64,000 nucleotides of DNA from Cordia subcordata. Taxonomy: Eukaryota; Streptophyta; Magnoliopsida; Boraginales; Cordiaceae. The DNA is taken from the NCBI GenBank assembly GCA_028554755.1, contig JAPTOF010000031.1:1345001-1409000 (forward strand). The letters are read 5' to 3'. Shown piece after piece: positions 1-10,064 of the stretch. Positions within the stretch are counted from its first letter, which is position 1. Each line of letters begins with the position of its first letter. The notes under the pieces were generated by a model. It was given only the letters and a program-made list of their open reading frames with translations. It was not told where the DNA came from and searched no databases. A program made the position numbers and the translations under genes.

Positions 1-747
1 AAAAGGATTTGAAAAATTAGAATTTTGGTGTACTTGCACAGAAGGTCCACTAGGTACTACCCAATCTTCTTTTTCTTCTTCCAAACCAAAACCTGATTGA
101 GACTTGCACATTTGAGCTGAATTTTCCACCAATTTTGCTCACTGGAAATGTAAATAAGTGTTGGAATTTTATTCTCCATGAGAGGAGGAAGTGTTTGAGA
201 CCCATATTGGTTAGGAAAGACATGCTTTTCTTGTGACAAACTGGATGAGGCAGCCATTGTTGCACTCAGTTAGAGCTCATTACCTTAAAGTTCTTCAAGA
301 ACTTTCTGGTTTTTGGTTTCGACTTGCTATGGCCAACTCTCCTTGACGAGGCTTTGCACAAGTTGTCTCTTAGCTTCATTATAGTTTTGTTCAAGTTATT
401 AAGTAACATTGCATGAAGCTGGAGTCGAGATTTTCTCAACTATCTAGAGCAAGCTTTAACACCATAAAGAATGTTGTGTTCTTTACATGAAATAGTAGCT
501 TCTTCTTTTGATTCTTCAAACAAAGTAGGGTTATCATGGTCAAAAGATGAATCGACTTAGGTTCAATAGAAGTTTTGGCCGCAATCTAGCACTTGATCTT
601 GTTTTTGAGGATAAAGCTTTCTTCTTCTTCCCCATTAAGAGGGGAAAGGCTGAAAATGGTAAAGGCCAAAGGAGGTTTGTGGTGGTCAATGAAGATGAAG
701 TTTAGAGAGAAAAGAGAGCAAAGAAAGCTAGTAAGAGAAAGTCCATA
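1..747 (-). other. Unassigned; possible start of a minus-strand copia element
   Basis: No gene is clear here. On the minus strand a short open frame runs from an ATG at 257 to 57 (66 codons, residues MAASSSLSQEKHVF at the start). About 200 bases upstream of it, 451-466 read in reverse gives TATGGTGTTAAAGCTT, which resembles the initiator-tRNA-Met primer site of copia elements (TGGTATCAGAGC). This would fit a copia leader and gag start with its LTR at about 468-747. I do not recognise the protein, and no LTR partner or target duplication is visible. Confidence 0.25.
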
Positions 748-988
748 ACTTACTATAGGTTAGTTTAATTTCTAGTTTCATTAGAGCTCCATTCCATCTA
801 AAAAACCTTCACACACAACTAGCTTCTCTTAGACATATTCGCACAAAGAGATCAAACCAAGGAGCCTCTCTGTAGAGACGATCCCTACACTTATGCATAC
901 TACACTATTTTTGATCAACTATACTTGCGGGTTTAAAACTTGATTTGTATTTGTGCTTAATTTTCACACATTAAGTTAGAGCACACCA
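748..988 (+). repeat. TE1: 3' end of an Athila-type LTR
   Basis: This stretch matches the last 240 bases of the TE2 LTRs in content and order: a block on gagctc, then a tagc(t) block, then the run 'aaggagcctctctgtagaga' before the end. The LTR ends in CACCA at 988, seven bases before a tRNA-Asp-like primer site. The upstream part of the LTR is missing or too diverged to see. Confidence 0.6.
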
Positions 989-1501
989 AGTTTTTGGCGT
1001 TGTTGCTAGGAAGGCACGATATTGCTTTTATGTGCTTTTGTGTTTGATAGTAACTTGCTTATTTGTCCTATCTTTATTTGCTTTTCTTTTATTTGAAAAT
1101 GATGTGTCTTGATTTGTGTGTGAGCATTGAAGCCATTTGCATGTTTTAGAGATGCTCTAAGGTTTCTTGGAGTGCATTTGTAAGCCATTTTTTGCATAGA
1201 TTAAGGGTATTTGTGTTATATGAGTTAAAAGCGCATGAATAGCTTGCAAATGCCTTATTTTAGTATTTTTGGTGTGATTCAAGTTGTGATTTGAGCATGG
1301 TGTTGGTTTTTGTTTATTTTTGGGAGTGTATTGCATGATTTGATTGGGAATGCATGTGTATTTTGGTGGCTATTTTGGTGATATTTTATATTGTGTACAT
1401 ATGCTATTTGTTAATCTTTATCTTTTTAGTAATCTTTTTGTTTTAATTTGTGTTAATTAAGTTACTATGTAATTATATATTATAGTAATTCTTATAATAT
1501 A
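989..1501 (+). mobile_element. TE1: leader of a broken Athila-type element
   Basis: This is the internal leader that follows the primer site. It is T-rich and noncoding, with no open frame of note. It is cut at 1501 by TE2 and continues at 7565. The gag or other coding part never appears, because TE3 begins only 149 bases after TE2 ends. Confidence 0.5.
995..1011 (+). other. TE1 primer-binding site (tRNA-Asp type)
   Basis: TGGCGTTGTTGCTAGG here resembles TGGCGCCGTTGCCGGGG, the complement of the 3' end of plant tRNA-Asp. The site was recognised by its match to the same site in the other elements of the window. Confidence 0.65.
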
Positions 1502-2888
1502 TAATGTGTGTCATTTATGCGTGTTTTTAGATTGTATTTGCATGCACGTTTAGAGATGTTTAAAGCTTAAATTGAGTGCATTTATTATAGAGTTTATGCA
1601 TAATTATTAATACTTGTAGATAATGTATTTAGATGTATAAATACCATACTAAGTATTATATTTTGTGTTTTAGGTGAGTTTTGGGATGGGCCGAACTTAA
1701 ACAAGCAAAAATGAGCTAAATGTTGAACGCTGGGAGAGCAAAGATTGAATGTTGAAGATCAAACAGAGCTATCGGCTGGGCTGAAGGAAGAATCGATTGA
1801 CTCTACAGCTCAACTAGTTATTCTAGAGAGCAAATCTTATTACTGGACAACCCCTCATTGTTACCGGCTAGCCGGTAGGGTCCCCTAGTACTCACACTGA
1901 AGAGTCTATAAATAGCCCGTTTTAGGTCATTTTTAAGTGAGGAACTTTATTTTCTTAAAACCCTAATAAACCCTAACCCTTATCCCACTTCACCAAACAC
2001 CCAAAACCACTATCCCATACCAAACCAAGCAAGGATTGAAGTTTGTAATAAGAGATTGAAGGGTTTTGCTTTGGATTTGAGTAAAGGTTTGAAAGGGAGT
2101 TTCTTATTCTTGTAAATATGCTTTGTATTTGAGTTAGATCTAGGGTTGATTGATGTTATATATTAGTTTAGGGCTTTGAATAAAAGATTTGTATATATCT
2201 TTGGCTTTTAATATATGCTTCTTTACATTGATTAATGGCATGAATCAATATATCTATGTGTTGATAATCGAATATGTCTATGTGTTTGATAAAACGCCTA
2301 GGTGAAGTTCCATGTGTTATTTCGTGCTTAAATGCTATTGGTGGTGGTGTCACCTTAGCCTTAATCCATGCTTACGGCATGAGCCCTATTTGCAACTATG
2401 TGTGTTGATTAATATGCTTAATTAATGATTTAGTGTGGTAGGCGTATACCTCTAGTTTGAAACAATACTAAAAGAGTACCCACTAGCATTAGTTAATGCT
2501 CTAGGAGTCTAACCTCTAGTCTGAAACAATACTAATAGGTTAGTTTCAAGTAAGACGTTAATCAACACCAAAGAGAGCAATCGAATCATAGATAGACTGA
2601 ATCGTTATTATAGCCTGAGCTAGTTGCAACACAATTACCCTAGGTCCCCTTCCATCTCGTAAAGCTTTCTTTCCCTAGTTTGGCACCCAAGGTTCCTCTG
2701 TAGTTTAGTTTTATTTTGCTTTTCCCGAGCTCCTTTCTTTCCTAAAGAAAGCTTTCATACACATGTAGCTAGTCTTAGGCATTTTTGGACATAGAGACCG
2801 AACTAAGAAGTCTCCCTGAGGAAGAATGACCCCATACTTGCACGCTTCACTACACACGACTCATGCACTTGTAGGTGTAGACATATCA
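1502..2888 (+). repeat. TE2 5' LTR
   Basis: This repeat of 1387 bp pairs with the copy at 6129-7564. The first bases are TA where the partner has TG, and it ends in ATATCA. It contains a CCGG-rich palindrome, a TATA box, two telo-boxes, and in the downstream half the motif TGTCTATGTGTT. It is about 50 bp shorter than its partner and clearly diverged from it, so the insertion is not recent. Confidence 0.9.
1863..1976 (+). promoter_or_regulatory. TE2 5' LTR promoter core
   Basis: Three signals lie in order. ACCGGCTAGCCGGT at 1863-1876 is a perfect 14-bp palindrome. A TATA box CTATAAATAG is at 1906-1915. Two telo-boxes (AAACCCTAA) are at 1958-1966 and 1968-1976, about where the start of the transcript would fall. 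The 3' LTR repeats the TATA box (6573-6582) and both telo-boxes (6623-6631, 6633-6641). Confidence 0.65.
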
Positions 2889-2894
2889 AGTTTT

Positions 2895-2911
2895 TGGCGC
2901 TGCTGCTGGGG
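2895..2911 (+). other. TE2 primer-binding site (tRNA-Asp type)
   Basis: TGGCGCTGCTGCTGGGG lies six bases after the LTR end and differs from the expected tRNA-Asp complement at three positions. Confidence 0.8.
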
Positions 2912-3112
2912 AGGCACGATATTGGTTCTTTGTGTGCTTTCGTGTTAGTGATTAATTGCTTGCATGCTGTCCTATCTTTAATTGCTTTCCTTTGTTTAAA
3001 AAAATCACAAAAAATTGAAAAAAATTAAAAATCCCAAGGAAAAAAAATCAAGAATTTTGAAAAAATAAAAAAAGTTTTGAAGTGAGAAAAGGTTTACTTG
3101 TGTTGCTTGAGT

Positions 3113-4621
3113 ATGGATAAATCTAATGCTTCTTAGTGGTTACTTGTATCCTCTTCTCCATCCCCCATATATACTCCTAATGCTTGTGTTCTATCTGGTA
3201 GTTGTGAGTATCATACTACATGTTGTCCCCTTGCATATCGAAATCCCTAATCTTGGGCTAATGCAAGGCATAATCCTTATAGTCATACATCCATTCATGC
3301 ATCTACATCTAGTTATTATGATTATAGGGAGCCACATTATGCACCTTCGTCTTAGGGTTAGGATGACTCTTCATTCTACCTACCTACTCATTTTGAGAGT
3401 TCGTTTTCCATACCGTCTTTTCCCACTTATTATTCTCCCGAGCTTTTTAATGGTTGTGCTTAACATGATTTTTTAAATGATTACCATTTTCATTCGAGTG
3501 AATCCTCTTGTCTTAGGTCTCTTTCCTATGAAGAAAAGTTAGAATATCTTCAATCCCTAATTCATTCTAACCATGAGACACTAAAGGAACTAAAGGAGAT
3601 GACCGATCAAGTATTTGAAATGGTCACGTACTTGAATAAAGAAGTTGAGAATGAGTAACCCATGAGAGAGAGTGTTTAGATACCTTTAGACAAGGTTGAA
3701 GGGATGGAAGTGAGACCTATAAATGAAGAGATTAGTGGTAAAAAATATGATGTTTGAAAGGAAGAGATAGAAAGAGAGGTGGATGGAGAGTTTACATCTT
3801 GTAGTGAGGAAGAAGATGAACTTGATAGTGCTTTGGTTCTTGATGACAACTCTGTGTATGTTTTGGAGGGAGTGGTACCCTATCCGATCGTATTTTCACC
3901 GCCCTTCATTGAGTCATGTGAACCTATTATAACCTCTCTTCCCACATTGCACACATGTGGATGAACTTAATGTTATTATTACTCAATTAAACTCTAATGC
4001 CTTTTGGAGGGAGATGAGTGCGTACACTCCCATTGCACTTACTTGTTTCCATAATAAATCATTTGGGTCTACTTTACCATCTTCATGCATGTCTACCTCT
4101 TGTGAGGTGTTAGAGTGACCATTGTTTGATGATGCCATATCTCATAGAGAGGAAGAGTATAGTCCTTTCACGTCTCCTTCAATTGACCTTTCTTCTCCGG
4201 ATGTCGCCCAAACTCCCTATTCCCATTCCATTGAGTCTCCCACTTTATTGGAGCTTACATTTTGCCTTCTTGCATGGAACACTTTCACCTATGACTAGGT
4301 CATACACCACCCACTTTGCATGCATTAGATTTACCCATGACCCAAGGGAAATGTGTGTTTTTAGTCTTAGATAATGAGAAGAAGGCCATGGGGTGGTTAA
4401 TTAGTGAGCAAGGGCATGATCCTTCACATTTTCATATGGAACCTACCACATTTAAGCATACATCCATTTTTTATACTTTAGGGTGGGATATTTTGGAAGG
4501 GGCTTGCATTGTTCATTCTTACTCATATCATTTATTGCATGGTCCCTTTCCCTTTACATTCTATGCTTTGATGATTATTCACCAATTTATGCCACGCAAC
4601 TTTAAACATGTTCTACTCTAA
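3113..4621 (+). pseudogene. TE2 ORF-U: decayed gag-like protein of unknown function
   Basis: I do not recognise this protein, but it is shared with TE3 and TE13. The likely start is the ATG at 3113 (MDKSNAS). The next expected Trp codon is a TAG at 3134. Recognisable blocks in order are: a worn first zinc knuckle near 3180-3220 (one Cys lost); a Tyr/Ser/Pro-rich stretch near 3290-3450; a helical block near 3485-3660 (SLSYEEKLEYLQSLI); an acidic block at 3805-3870 (EEEDELDSALVLDD); and a C-terminal block at 4316-4621 that ends in NFKHVLL. Frames change several times between blocks. Intact, it would be about 500 residues, placed where gag normally sits. A gag-like RNA-binding role is inference from the knuckles and position. 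Confidence 0.6.
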
Positions 4622-6128
4622 AATTGGAGCCAGGCTGGGGGTGTTAAATCCAGCGCTACTAGGAGAAGCCCTAGGCTTGTTCATATTTTTCTTGTTCTTC
4701 TTGTATTTACTTGCCTTTGCTTTTGTTTGTAGTAGATTAGTTTTCTTGTAATTATTCTTGCTTTGTATAGAATAAATTCAATTGCTTTTGTTTCTCTTAC
4801 CTTTTGATAGTATAGGCTTTCTTTTGTTTGTTTTTGTTCTTAATAGGTTAGATTTTTGCCCCCTTACTTGTTCTTGCTCCTTTTGTCATTTGTGCATCAA
4901 TCCTTTACCCTTTGCATACATCCTTATTTATCATTTCAAATGTCAATATGTGCTTGTGTAGCATTATCTACTAATCTCTTCTTTATTTTTTGAGCATTCG
5001 TGTTTTCTACAAAAGATGGAGACTAGTAGATTAATGGATTGTCTTTGGCATTTGCGGACTACATGCAAACAAGGTTGTGTCTATCCATCTTCTACTTGTC
5101 TCTTTCTATCCCCTCCATATTCCCCATACATGTTTCATGTACTTGCTTGTCGTGTGCTTAGTGCTATTTGCTTGAGGACAAACAAAATTTAGGTTTGGGG
5201 ATGTGGTTGTTCCTTTATTGTTTGCATATCATTTACGGGATAGATTTTTATATCATTCCTTGTTTTTGCTCAAATGTATTCAAATTTTTTTTTGCATGTT
5301 CTTGAGTTGTTTATCTCTATATTGGTTGGAGAGTTAACATTTGCTATTGACTCAATTGATTGGAGAAGATGATGGTATATTGTGAGGAGTGAATAGAGTG
5401 TGGGGTATAACCTACACTTTGAAGAGAATCCTTTTAAAATCAGTAAGGAGTGAGCACTTCTAAAAATGCAACCAAGTAGTTGGCCCACAACTTGGTTGGA
5501 AAAGTGTTTTTAAAGGGTTGTTGATATGAGTGCCTCTTCCTTGATTGGTTCTTTTAGTGTGCCTTAGTCTTTTCTTTTTGTTCTATGTTATGTATTAAAA
5601 AATGCAAAGAAAGGAAAAATGAAAAAAATGAAAAAAAAGTGAAAAAAAAACCAAAAGGCAACAAAAAAGATTGAATTCTGAAGTATGTTGAATAAGTGTC
5701 AAGTGATACAATGTCAATTTGACATAAATGTTTTCTTTTGTTATTTTATTGTATTGTGAATATGGCTCTTACATCATTTGTGAGTCATTGTGATGTATAA
5801 GACTTTTCTTTGTATCTTTTGAGGGCTAAGTGCATGTTGAGAGGCCATGTTAGTTGATAGGGCACGAAGTATCAACATCCCGACTACATGAGTTGGAATT
5901 CTAAGTTTGTGGTGGTTCTAGCTACTTGATAACTGCCTAAGAGGTGCGAGATCCCTTATAATTGAGAGGAGGATCCAAAAAAGACTAGGGAAACCCTTAT
6001 ACTAAAGGAATGACCCCTTATACACTTTAGAGGCGAAAAGATAAAAAGTCAATACAACTGGAAACTCTTTGAAAAACATGTGGATAGACTTAGTTTAGGC
6101 CCTAAGCAAGGGGAAGGTTTGGGGGTGT
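4622..6128 (+). other. TE2 noncoding 3' module with two polypurine-type signals
   Basis: No protein is encoded on the sense strand. The module opens with a GC-rich block containing GTTAAATCCAGCGCTA (4647-4662). A first polypurine-like signal follows at 5171-5213 (cttgaggacaaacaaaattt then aggtttgggg), then an A-rich tract near 5595-5680, and a worn copy of the TGACA-TGTCA element near 5701-5730. A block starting 'ggcacgaagtatcaacatcc' sits near 5860, and the terminal polypurine tract is at 6110-6128. The same order is seen in TE4, TE5, TE9 and TE13. Confidence 0.7.
6110..6128 (+). other. TE2 terminal polypurine tract
   Basis: The purine-rich run GGGAAGGTTTGGGGGTGT abuts the 3' LTR and would prime plus-strand DNA synthesis. 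Confidence 0.75.
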
Positions 6129-7564
6129 TGATGTATGTCATTTGTGCATGTTTGTATATAGTATTTGTATGCACATTTAGAGGTGTTTAGAGCTTAAACT
6201 GAGTGCATTTAGCTTAAACTGAATGCATTTAGTATAAAATTTATGTATAATTGTTAATATTTGTACATAATGTATTTATATGCATAAATACCATACTAAG
6301 TGTTATATTTTGTGTTTTAAATGAGTTTTGGGATGGGTCGAACTTAAACGAGGAAGAAATGAGCTAAATGTTGAAGGCTGGGAGAACAAAGATTGAAGAT
6401 CAAATGGAGCTATTGGCTAGGGCTGAAGGAAGAATTGGTTGATTGGTACGGTCAACCGGTAAATCCAGAGAGCAAAGTCTATGTTGGTCAAGCGAACTGG
6501 CTGACCCTTACCGGTCAACCCCCTTTGTTACCAGTTAACAAGTAGGGTCTCCCGGTACTCACGTTGAAAAGTCTATAAATAGCCCGTTTTAGGTCACTTT
6601 AGGGGAGGAACCTTATTTTTGAAAACCCTAATAAACCCTAACCCCTTTCTTACTTTGCCAAACACCTAAAACCACCATCCCACATCAAACTAGACAAGGA
6701 CTGAAGCTTGTAACAAGAGATTGAAGGGTTTTGCTTTGGATTTGATCAAGGGCTTGAACGGGAGTTTCTTATTCCTTTTTTATTCTTGTAAATATGCTTT
6801 GTATTTGAGTTAGATCTAGGGTTGATTGATGTTGTATATTAGATTAGGGCTTTGAATAAAGGATTTGTGGATATCTTTGGCTCTTAATATATGATTCTTT
6901 ACATTGATTAATGGCATGTATCAATATGTCTATATGTTAATAATCAAATATGTCTATGTGTTCGATAAAATTCCTAGTTGAAGTTGCATGTGTTATTTTG
7001 TGCTTAAATGCTATCAGTAGTGATCTCAGACTTAGCCTTAATCTATGCTAACGACATAAACCCTATTTGCAACTATATGTGTTGATTAATATGCTTAATT
7101 AATGACTTCGTGTGATAGGAGCATACCTCTAGTCTGAAATAATACTAAAAAGGTATTCACTAGCACTAGTTAATACTTAGAAGTCTAATCTTTAGTCTGA
7201 AACAATACTAATAGGTTAGTCTTGAATAGGACATTAATCAACACCAAAGAGAGCAATCGAGCCACAGATAGACCAAATCGTTATTATAGCCCTAGTCTAG
7301 TTGCAACGCAATTACCTTAGACCCTCTTCCATTATGGGGAGTTTTCTTTCCTTAGTTTGGCACCCTAGTTTCTTCATAGTTTAGGTTTATTTTCCTTTTC
7401 TTGAGCTCTTTTCTTTCCTAAATAAAGCTCCCGCATGCATGTAGCTAGTCTTTGGCACTTTTGGACGTAGAGACCAAACTAAGGAGCCTCCCTGAGGAAG
7501 AACGACCCTGTACTTACACGCTTCACTACACATGACCCATGCACTTAAGGGTGTTGACACATCA
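6129..7564 (+). repeat. TE2 3' LTR
   Basis: This repeat of 1436 bp starts with TGATGTATGTC and ends with GACACATCA. It retains the TG...CA ends, the TATA box at 6573-6582, two telo-boxes, and CCGG-rich segments such as GGTCAACCGGT near 6447. Confidence 0.9.
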
Positions 7565-7713
7565 GTATATGATTAATAACTATTAGAATATTAGGTTTTA
7601 AGTATTAAAAGTAATAGTTTACTAATTTTTTAGAGTTAGTAATTATGGTTAGCATATTAGTAGTTATGTTAGTACTTTAGTAATTTTATATATACTATAT
7701 TACTTTAAGTATA
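7565..7713 (+). mobile_element. TE1 remainder between TE2 and TE3
   Basis: This AT-rich noncoding piece follows on from 1501 once TE2 is removed. It has the same texture (tta/gta-rich, 'ttagtaatt' repeats) as 1430-1500. GTATA at 7709-7713 would be the left target site of TE3, but the matching right side is lost. Confidence 0.4.
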
Positions 7714-9810
7714 TGGTTGTGTTTGCTTTGTGTATTTATGTATTGCATGTATATGCATGTTTTGAGGTGTTTTGAGCTTCATTTAATGTATTAGTATAGC
7801 ATTTAGGTCATACTTGTGCATATTAGGGTTTATATATTCATAGTTGAAGTTAGGACATAAATGCTACAATGCGTATTTGTTGCTTGTTTTAGGTGTGATT
7901 TGGAGAGATATTTGAAACTTAATTGAGGGTGCTTACAGTGTGGAACAAATCAAAGGGTGTTTTGGATATAAAGGAGTGAAGAAAAGTGCATTTGGAAGTG
8001 GCTAGGTGAAGGAAGGAGCAACCGAGGCGGAACCGAGTGCAACGGGAGCTAAATTCGGAGCTTGCAACCAAAAAGGACACGGGCAAATTTTCAACACATT
8101 TTAGGGTGCAAAATATGGCTTGGGAGATCCCCCATGATGATACGAATCCATAGAAAAAAATGGTGCGTGAATTGGAGCCTAAACGAGCAAGATATGAACA
8201 TTTTACTATCAAGATCGGTTGAGCTTCTGTTAAGGCTGGTCGATCAGCTAGGTCGACTATCAGAATCTAGGCCAATTTTGGTTGGATGACTTAGCCCTAA
8301 AGTCGGTTGACCGGCTGGGCCCCCGACTGGACCCGTTAACAGTTTTATTTAAGCCACTTTTGAGGGAGAACACCAACCAAATCAAACACCTATTTCCCTA
8401 AACCCAAAATCCACCAAAAATCACCTCACACACTCACTTCTAAACACATTTAACACTTGGAATCAAGGATTCAAGAGGATTAAACACTAGGATTTGGAGA
8501 TAGCTCATGGATTGTAAAGCTTGCCTATGGATAAAAGGGTGTCTCTCTTTTATCCTAAGTCTAATTATGTATGATTAGAGCTATGTAGGGTGATTACATC
8601 TTGTATTTATGGATTGATTACTATTTTTTATTAATGGTAACTTGATGGATTTATGTATATATACTTAGGGTTTCAAAGATATTTTACATACATGTCTATT
8701 TGTTTGTTGAAATGCCTCAATGAAGTTGCATATATATATATTGAAGTCTATTGTGCTATTAACCATCTCTAGATCATTATGCTAGCATGTCTATGTGTTT
8801 GTGTGATGATTACATGAAGTGGGTATGCTTATATATATGTCTATATGTGTTTTTGCATACTTAATAGCATGGATAGCTTCTATTGCATACATGTCGGGTG
8901 CAATTGCTAAATTGGAGTAATCTAAGCATGTCTATGTGTTTAGTAGTAGAATTTTCCAGAGTATTCTCAAATGCCATGCCCAAGATGTGTTTGCTTTGTG
9001 TTTAAATATTAACACCTACTATTGTTATGCGATCGATGGTGCATAATTAGTAACTTGCCTAGGTCGAGTCCCCTTTGGCTTTAAATCCAGCCAATAGGAG
9101 TTCGGATAGGTTTAGTTGACCTTAGTTCACTTAGGAAGGCTAGTTAGTCCACCCTAACACCCTAGGTTCATAAGGACCACGTCGTAGCTCTAAGTGGGGC
9201 AAAGCTTAAGGACAAACTCAAACCAGGTCTTAGGGCCAAATTGGGGAACTAATTAGTGGACTAAGTGCTAGGGTTAGATCAATCTACACTCACCTAAAAC
9301 CTTATTGGCTAGCCTTAATTCCTAAATCAAAAAGACCACACCGTACTGCTAGGCATCGCCACCTAGGGATAGACCCACACTGAGGCTTAGGGTACCAATT
9401 AGGAGGCTAATTATAGGTATAAATTAGAGCAATTATTATATTCTATCAAGTAACCATCGAAAGACGTAGTAATCACCATAAACAAGATGAAATCACCTTA
9501 GCCCCTTATTTTTGACGTTTGAATCCTCTTAGTTTGCTTGATTCCCCCATCACACACACATCTTTTATTTTCTCGCCTTTAGATTAGGTTTATCTTTTCT
9601 AAGCTCTCTTTAAACCAAAAAGGCCAAAAACATTGTAGTTAGGACCTCAACATGTAGCTTTTAGGATGCAGTTAGCTTAGGATGCACTTTGCTTGGGGCA
9701 CCATACACGTTAGGCCTCCCCATGGATTTGACCTCGCACTCCCACACACTGTACTACACACGATTTGTGCGCTTGCAGGTTATTTAGGCTTGTGCTCAAA
9801 TAGCATATCA
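7714..9810 (+). repeat. TE3 5' LTR
   Basis: This LTR is about 2.1 kb and ends in CATATCA. Its first 380 bases match 30895-31278 closely, including the blocks around 'gagtgcaacgggagctaaat'. Its left edge is fixed only by that alignment. It carries repeated copies of the motif TGTCTATGTGTTTG (for example near 8787 and 8925), and its downstream half matches the LTRs of TE12/TE13 and, inverted, TE4. Confidence 0.85.
8301..8316 (+). promoter_or_regulatory. Palindrome-type element in the TE3 LTR
   Basis: AGTCGGTTGACCGGCT matches the 16-bp palindrome seen in TE4 and TE8 at 14 of 16 positions, and both differences are C to T. It lies about 40 bases upstream of the AT-rich segment TTTTATTTAAGCC, which may be the TATA region. 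Confidence 0.5.
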
Positions 9811-9816
9811 AGTTCT

Positions 9817-9833
9817 TGGCACCATTGCCAGGG
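9817..9833 (+). other. TE3 primer-binding site (tRNA-Asp type)
   Basis: TGGCACCATTGCCAGGG follows the LTR end by six bases and matches the complement of the tRNA-Asp 3' end with three changes. Confidence 0.8.
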
Positions 9834-9967
9834 AGGCAACGTTTGTTTGTGTCTTAGCTTGCTATGTGTTGTTTTATCTTTTCTTTTCATGTTTTCTTTA
9901 TTTTGAATAACAAAAGAAAAAAAAATTATTGTGATTAGAGAAGAGGATTACTTGTGATTGATTAAGC

Positions 9968-10064
9968 ATTGATGATTTTAATGCTTTTATATGGTCACTT
10001 GTAACTTCTCTCCTACCACCCTAATATGCTCTAAAATTTTGTGGCTTTTGTGGAAGTAGTGAGC
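9968..10064 (+). pseudogene. TE3 ORF-U, first part
   Basis: The frame starts where TE2 has its ATG, but the codon is ATT here. Residues read IDDFNAFIWSLVTS and run into the first half of a zinc knuckle (CGFCGSSE). The frame has an in-frame TAA. The next codon, for the knuckle His, lies across TE4 at 21248, where the reading continues as H-stop-DDCCP. Spacing is C-x2-C-x4-H-x4-C once the insertion is ignored. Confidence 0.55.

Larger units (their letters stand above)
1502..7564 (+). mobile_element. TE2: non-autonomous Athila-related LTR element carrying ORF-U
   Basis: This is a complete element of about 6.1 kb with LTRs at 1502-2888 and 6129-7564, a tRNA-Asp primer site and a polypurine tract. 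The internal 3.2 kb has no gag, RT or integrase. It holds a decayed ORF-U and a long noncoding 3' module. The flanks are ATATA (1497-1501) and GTATA (7565-7569), a 5-bp target duplication with one mismatch. It interrupts TE1. Its reverse transcriptase must have come from another element; a TE4-like Athila element is the natural guess, since primer site and 3' module are shared. Confidence 0.85.

Noticed and set aside
1957..1985. Short CCCTAA-like runs that look like telomere repeat
   Set aside because: Only two to three irregular units occur, at a fixed place in LTR promoters. They are telo-boxes, not an interstitial telomere.
3000..3080. A-rich stretches (also near 5600, 26690, 61310) considered as poly(A) tails of retrogenes or LINEs
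   Set aside because: They are internal, interrupted, and sit at the same position in several LTR elements; no LINE coding sequence or target duplication accompanies them.
3126..3476. 116-codon Leu/Ile/Val-rich frame in TE2 that looks like a membrane protein
   Set aside because: Comparison with TE3 and TE13 shows the related reading is in another frame (Tyr/Ser/Pro-rich part of ORF-U); the hydrophobic frame is its shadow.
8062..8289. 75-codon frame in the TE3 LTR, and similar short frames in other LTRs (for example 31055-31282, 22141-22335, 27398-27743)
   Set aside because: All lie within LTR promoter or leader sequence, match known LTR blocks at DNA level, and show no protein-level signature.
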